Shown here: positions 59,727 to 64,000 of the stretch, piece after piece | Layout: each line of letters begins with the position of its first letter | Position numbering within the stretch: the first letter of the stretch is position 1 | NCBI GenBank assembly: GCA_017470535.1 | Contig: JAFUYP010000005.1 | Location: 1-64,000 of the forward strand | Reading direction: 5' to 3' | Origin: Ruminococcus sp. | GTDB lineage: Bacteria; Bacillota; Clostridia; Oscillospirales; Ruminococcaceae | Length of the DNA stretch: 64,000 bases | Program-made: the position numbers and the translations under genes | The notes under the pieces: generated by a model | Told to the model about the DNA's origin: nothing | The model's input: the letters and a program-made list of their open reading frames with translations, nothing else | Databases searched by the model: none

Positions 59727-61310
59727 TTAGATTCTTTCACGCTCGTGTATTACGATTATACCCTTATTGATAAGTACCTTTCTTACTATAAGGAGTACAA
59801 CGAGTACAGCGATTATGATTATGATTGCTACGAAGTGATCTCTCAGGAAGTCCTGTCTTGCATACTTGAATGCCTTATCGTAGTCATCTCTGTCGTATGC
59901 GAGCTTGAAGTAATCAAGAGCATCATTATACTTTTCCTGATTTAGTGACGCCTTACCCAGTCCGATATAGCCGAGGGTATAAAGACCGTCTCTGTCCATT
60001 ACGTTGTTCCAGTAAGGAACTGCGTCTGTATACTTACCCTCATCGTACAGCACGACTGCCTTATGCACCTGCTGACCAAAGGTCGTAGTAGTAAAGACTG
60101 TGATGTCGTTCTTTGCGCCGTCTATTACATAGACATTCTCGCCGAGAGTCTCGACTGCGTTAGGCTGTGAGAAGGAGCCTCTCTGGTCGGCGGTAGAGTT
60201 CTTTGTACCGAAGATACAGATAAGGTTTGCGTTCTTATCGTACTGGAAAACTCTTCCCGTTTCAAAGTCGAGCACGTTCATCCTGCCCGTCTTATCGACA
60301 ACTATGTCTGTGAGCATCTTATTATGCTTCTTATTTGAAACTGAATCCCACACGGCATCTGTTATATCGCCGAACTTATACTCATTACCTGCGTTATTAT
60401 CCCAGATATTATAGCCTGCGGAGTTGAGCTTCTTTACAGCGTCGGTCGAGGTATTGCCCTTTTCTGTTACTGTATAGATAAAGCCGTCCGAGTCTATATC
60501 AAAGTTATTATACTCAGCAGGTACGTTTCTTTCCATAGCGCTTATCTGGTCGTTAGATGCTATCTTTCTCCAGAGTGTCTGAGCGATGACCTTTGCGGTA
60601 ACTTCAACTCTGTTAGCGCCGTAGAAGCCTGTGAATGAGCCGTCTCTTGAAAACTGCACCGCACCGGTATTTACTGATGTAACTACCGCATACACGTTTT
60701 CAGCGTTATCGGCTATTACCTTTGAGGGGTTGAATGTTGACTGTGTATACAGTGCCTCCTCAGGTTTTGTGTATTCAAGCACCATTGACAGCTTATTATC
60801 AGTTGTCAGCTTAGCCTTGACTACTCTTGAATTCTTATTGTCTGCGATGTACACCATTTTATCTGCCGAATAGATACTGTTTTTAACATACAGTCCCATA
60901 GGCTCGTTGAATGTCGAGCCATCGACATCATAGTAAACACCCAACAGTTTGAAATCTTCATTTGTTCTGATTATCCTGTTATTGCCTGTATCGGCTATCC
61001 AGAACTCTCTTGAATCATCGTCGCAGAACAGATCCTTCGCACCACTCAGCGTAACGACTGCGTCCTCGCTCACAAAGAACGGACTTGACGGGTCACGCAG
61101 CTGGGTGAGTCCTATTTCCTCGCCCGTTATGGTCTTAGAGATCCTATATGCGCTCTGTGAGGGGATAGGCTCCTCCCACGAGTCATAGCTATATGAATTA
61201 TACGGCTCATCTGCGAGTGCCGTTATCGTCATGACCGAGCAAAGCGACGCTGTCAAAGCAAGAGTGAGGATACGTTTGATCTTTTTTCTTATTGCTGACA
61301 TGCTTTTCAC
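59727..61310 (-). CDS. Exported NHL-repeat / TPR-like membrane protein
   Basis: This 527-aa protein has a signal peptide (1-33), then NHL-type beta-propeller units (DSREFWIADTGNNRIIRTNEDF, KMVYIADNKNSRVVKA, GENVYVIDGAKNDITVF), a TPR-like pair of helices near 440-490 (YTLGYIGLGKASLNQEKYND, ALDYFKLAYDRDDY) and a C-terminal membrane helix with a basic tail. It is predicted to face outside and be anchored at its C-terminus. A propeller in a sugar operon may be a ligand- or partner-binding scaffold. Confidence 0.82.
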   Translation of the reverse strand: MKSMSAIRKKIKRILTLALTASLCSVMTITALADEPYNSYSYDSWEEPIPSQSAYRISKTITGEEIGLTQLRDPSSPFFVSEDAVVTLSGAKDLFCDDDSREFWIADTGNNRIIRTNEDFKLLGVYYDVDGSTFNEPMGLYVKNSIYSADKMVYIADNKNSRVVKAKLTTDNKLSMVLEYTKPEEALYTQSTFNPSKVIADNAENVYAVVTSVNTGAVQFSRDGSFTGFYGANRVEVTAKVIAQTLWRKIASNDQISAMERNVPAEYNNFDIDSDGFIYTVTEKGNTSTDAVKKLNSAGYNIWDNNAGNEYKFGDITDAVWDSVSNKKHNKMLTDIVVDKTGRMNVLDFETGRVFQYDKNANLICIFGTKNSTADQRGSFSQPNAVETLGENVYVIDGAKNDITVFTTTTFGQQVHKAVVLYDEGKYTDAVPYWNNVMDRDGLYTLGYIGLGKASLNQEKYNDALDYFKLAYDRDDYDKAFKYARQDFLRDHFVAIIIIIAVLVVLLIVRKVLINKGIIVIHERERI

Positions 61311-61339
61311 CTTTTCCTTTATAAATTTATAGGGTCGTA

Positions 61340-62236
61340 TTAATCCTTGATACCCGAATTAGCCATTGTTTCCATAACGTTTGACTGTGCTATGAGGAAT
61401 ACAACGAGCGGCGGGATAAGGAGTACAACTGCCGCTGCGTAAACAGCGCCCTGTCTGGAAAGACCGGTCATTGAGATCTGCTGAACTATGGTAGGCAGTG
61501 TCTTTAATTCTTCTGAATAGATAAGCACGCCGCCCTGCATATTCCATGCGCCCTGGAACGCAAAGATTATCAGCGTCATGATAGCAGGCTTGGAGTTGGG
61601 CACCACTATCTGCCAGCATATCCTGAACAGACCTGCACCGTCCATCTTTGCAGCCTCTATCATCGAATCGTGTATCGTTGACATACTCTGTCTCATAAGG
61701 AACAGTCCGAGAGGTGTTGCGATGTTAGGAAGAATGAGTGCGCCGTATGTATCTATAAGACCTAACTTAGAGAGTACGAGGAATGTCATGATCCATGTTG
61801 CCTGTGATGAGAAAAGGAGGGCGGTAACGATGATCTTATTCAAAAGATTAACGCCCGGGAAGCGGCACTTTGCAAGTGCGAATGCCGCACAGCAGCAAAC
61901 GAAGAGGTTTCCTGCACATACAACTATCGTAATGAATACTGAGTTGAAGATATATCTTGAGAGCGGCACCCACATATTGGAGGCGATGCTCACAAGGTCT
62001 GAGAAGTTCTTGAGTGTCGGGTTAAGTACATAGAGCTTCGGTGGGAATACGAACAGCTCTTCTACCGGCTTTATCGACTGAACAAGCGAGTAGTACAGCG
62101 GGAACAGCATGAATGCGCCAAGCAGACACAGGAATATGAATATCGCTATATCGCCGCCGAGAGATCCGTTTACTCTCTTCTTTTTATCCTTGACCTTTAG
62201 CTTCTCAATGGAAGTCTTTTTCTTTTTTCTTGCCAT
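61340..62236 (-). CDS. Carbohydrate ABC transporter permease (MalG type), second pair
   Basis: This 298-aa protein has six predicted membrane segments and the EAA loop DSMIEAAKMDGAGLFRICWQIVVPNSKP. It follows the MalF-type permease by 18 bp and makes up the first permease pair in transcription order. Confidence 0.93.
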   Translation of the reverse strand: MARKKKKTSIEKLKVKDKKKRVNGSLGGDIAIFIFLCLLGAFMLFPLYYSLVQSIKPVEELFVFPPKLYVLNPTLKNFSDLVSIASNMWVPLSRYIFNSVFITIVVCAGNLFVCCCAAFALAKCRFPGVNLLNKIIVTALLFSSQATWIMTFLVLSKLGLIDTYGALILPNIATPLGLFLMRQSMSTIHDSMIEAAKMDGAGLFRICWQIVVPNSKPAIMTLIIFAFQGAWNMQGGVLIYSEELKTLPTIVQQISMTGLSRQGAVYAAAVVLLIPPLVVFLIAQSNVMETMANSGIKD

Positions 62237-62254
62237 TTCGTATACTCACCTCCC

Positions 62255-63193
62255 TTAGTCGATATACTTGGCGAGCAGTGAATTGATGCCCTTGTTTGCA
62301 AGCAGCATGGCTGCGAACAGTACAAAGCATATTGCCGCCGAGTAACCCATTTCAAAACGGATATAACCGTAGTCTGTTGCGTGGTTCATGATAGTATGTG
62401 CAGCGTAGTCTGACGAAGGAAGACCTACAAGTGCCTGACCTACCGCACCAACTGTGAACGACGAGGAGATCTGAAGAACTGCTGCGAAGAGGAGCTGCGG
62501 TCCCATTGAAGGAACTGTTATCATGAAAAGCTCCTGCCATCTGTTCTTGATACCCTCGATAGCGCCTGCCTCATACATCGACTTGTCGATATTCTGGAAG
62601 CCTGCACGGAGTGCAAGGAAGCCTGCGCCCATTGAGATCCACAGCTGTACTACTATACAAACGCCTAAGATGTAGTTAGTGTCTGTAAGGAACTGAACAG
62701 GCTGTGTGAATATACCTATGTCCATGAGAACGGAGTTTACATAGCCGTTAGCGTCGCCCGAAAGGATCAGCTGCCAGATAACGTATACTGACGTAGTCAT
62801 TGAAGGAGCATAGAACACGAATGTAAAGAATGTTTTGAGTACCGGATGCATCTCATTGATGAGCCATGCAAGTATGAAGCTCAGGATATACGAGAAAGGT
62901 CCGGTGAACACTGCGAATATCAGTGTGTTTCTTACTGCGATGAGGAATACCTCGTCGTTCAAGAACAATGTCTTGAAGTTTGACAGACCGACATACTTAG
63001 GGAACTGCACCATGTTGAAGTTTGTAAAACCAACAGGCAGCGACATAACGATCGGCACTATCAGGAAAATTATAAACAGGATCATAAAGGGAGCCATTAG
63101 TCCATAGCACGCTTTATTTACCTTGATCATGTGCCATGTATAAGTCCACTTACCGGCTTTATTCATTGGCACCTGCTCATTATTTTTAGCCAT
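62255..63193 (-). CDS. Carbohydrate ABC transporter permease (MalF type), second pair
   Basis: This 312-aa protein has six predicted membrane segments and the EAA-type loop KSMYEAGAIEGIKNRWQELFMITVPSMGP. It lies 21 bp after the solute-binding protein gene. Confidence 0.93.
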   Translation of the reverse strand: MAKNNEQVPMNKAGKWTYTWHMIKVNKACYGLMAPFMILFIIFLIVPIVMSLPVGFTNFNMVQFPKYVGLSNFKTLFLNDEVFLIAVRNTLIFAVFTGPFSYILSFILAWLINEMHPVLKTFFTFVFYAPSMTTSVYVIWQLILSGDANGYVNSVLMDIGIFTQPVQFLTDTNYILGVCIVVQLWISMGAGFLALRAGFQNIDKSMYEAGAIEGIKNRWQELFMITVPSMGPQLLFAAVLQISSSFTVGAVGQALVGLPSSDYAAHTIMNHATDYGYIRFEMGYSAAICFVLFAAMLLANKGINSLLAKYID

Positions 63194-63214
63194 ATCTTAA
63201 TTACCCTCCCCTTG

Positions 63215-64000
63215 TCAGTCGTCCTTGTATACATCAAGGTCATCGAGCTTACGAGTTATCTCGTCGTTGATGTCCTTATTGTACCAGAAGAGTGTATCTC
63301 TTGCGTTATCAGCATCATTAACTACCTGTCTGAATGCGTTCATAAGGTTTCTTGTAACGCCGTAGGAAGCAGGGATAACAGGGATCTCTACCTGTGAATC
63401 GAGCTGTTCTCTGAGCTTATTATACTCAGATGTCGTCCATGAGAGGTTTGCAAGAGCGTCAACGTTTGCTGTTGCATATCTGCCCATGATACCGAGGACT
63501 GACTCGATGTCCTGACCGTACTCGGTCTGTGCTTCCGTAGATGTGAACCACTTCACGAAATCCCATGCGCCGTCAACATCAGGAGCCTTCTTGAATATTA
63601 CGACACCGGAGCCTGCCGAGCTTGCTGAGTGGTTGATAGAGCCGTCGCTCTGTACTGTACCCGGTACCGGCTGGAAGCCCCAGCAGCCCTTGATCTCAGG
63701 AGCAGCTGTCGTGAGCTGGTTTGCGAAGCTGTAGTTATTGATTATGATAGGCATATCACCCATTCTGAATCTTGTGAATGCGTCGTATGTCTGTGAGAAG
63801 CTGTATGTAGTATAGAACTTAGTCCACTTATCGAATGCTTCAACAGCTTCATTCTTATCAAAGTTCGTCTTTGTCTGATCTTCGTTATAGTAGTTGATAC
63901 CCTGCTGGAGGAGGAGCATTGCGAATGTATTACCAGCCTCAGTAGTTGCCGAGATCTGTGTAACGCCTGCTGAGCCCATCTGTGCGAGGATAAGACCAAC
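63215..64000 (-). CDS. Extracellular sugar-binding protein, N-terminus outside the window
   Basis: The frame is open to base 64000, so the start and the signal peptide lie beyond the edge. The visible 261 residues match the C-terminal two thirds of family-1 solute-binding proteins: FDKWTKFYTTYSFSQTYDAFTRFRMGDMPIIINNYSFA, GSGVVIFKKAPDVDGAWDFVKWFTS and a NLMNAFRQVVNDADNARDTL end. It delivers the sugar to the permeases. An internal Met at 63979 is not the start. Confidence 0.9.
   Translation of the reverse strand, partial: VGLILAQMGSAGVTQISATTEAGNTFAMLLLQQGINYYNEDQTKTNFDKNEAVEAFDKWTKFYTTYSFSQTYDAFTRFRMGDMPIIINNYSFANQLTTAAPEIKGCWGFQPVPGTVQSDGSINHSASSAGSGVVIFKKAPDVDGAWDFVKWFTSTEAQTEYGQDIESVLGIMGRYATANVDALANLSWTTSEYNKLREQLDSQVEIPVIPASYGVTRNLMNAFRQVVNDADNARDTLFWYNKDINDEITRKLDDLDVYKDD

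Overview
The window looks like chromosome of an anaerobic gut Firmicute of the Ruminococcus type (Oscillospiraceae). The evidence is a SpoVT sporulation regulator, a type I dockerin on a secreted transglutaminase-like protein, several secreted proteins with BspA-type leucine-rich repeats and basic Ig/FN3-like modules, two surface proteins ending in an NPKTG sorting signal, and many sugar ABC transporter genes. The genus is an inference; there is no rRNA to test it.

Layout. 1-3.6 kb: 3' part of glycogen phosphorylase, a TtcA-like protein that has lost its PP-loop, and a TcdA/ThiF-type E1-like enzyme. 3.6-7.9 kb (minus): secreted repeat protein, PHP phosphatase, and the UPF0210/ACT pair. 8-19 kb: a secretome block (CAP-domain protein, SpoVT, GH3 with NPKTG anchor, CotH-kinase protein with NPKTG anchor, LRR/FN3 protein, protein-tyrosine phosphatase). 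19.1-22.9 kb (minus): S66 (MccF-like) peptidase, a small exported peptide with three N-x-[C/D]-V-Y-G-P-P motifs, a radical SAM/SPASM enzyme and FolC, tightly packed. I read this as a RiPP-like locus, and it is the best candidate here for an undescribed system. 23-31 kb: coiled-coil protein, CoaD, RsmD, a Ser-Asp-repeat surface protein, an SDR, a J-like membrane protein opposite two unknown genes and a cyclophilin, then tRNA-Pro(CGG).

31.17-39.40 kb is a small integrated element at the 3' end of tRNA-Pro: tyrosine integrase, MobC, hairpins that may be oriT, excisionase-like and HTH proteins, an XRE repressor, a resolvase scrap, an 855-residue protein of unknown function, a RhuM-Vsr chimeric ORF and a small phage-type protein. 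A 24-bp copy of the tRNA end marks the far boundary.

39.5-45.2 kb (minus): PPOX-fold protein, DUF3737 protein, MATE exporter, dockerin/transglutaminase protein and an exported class-I amidotransferase lipoprotein. 45.6-50 kb (plus): a strong promoter followed by condensation-like protein, acyl carrier protein, acyl-AMP ligase and alpha/beta hydrolase, a compact acyl-transfer pathway of unknown product. 50.2-54.3 kb (minus): SGNH hydrolase, DUF4358 lipoprotein, MBOAT and DHHW proteins, probably surface-glycan acylation. 54.5-64 kb (minus): one long sugar-uptake operon with a solute-binding protein (cut by the window edge), two MalFG-type permease pairs, an NHL-repeat protein, a Yip1 protein and a DUF5696 protein, with no ATPase.

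Three full copies of a 172-bp terminal-inverted-repeat element (13.7, 16.5 and 48.8 kb) and two end fragments are scattered through the window, along with two other long palindromic elements (10.0 and 50.0 kb).
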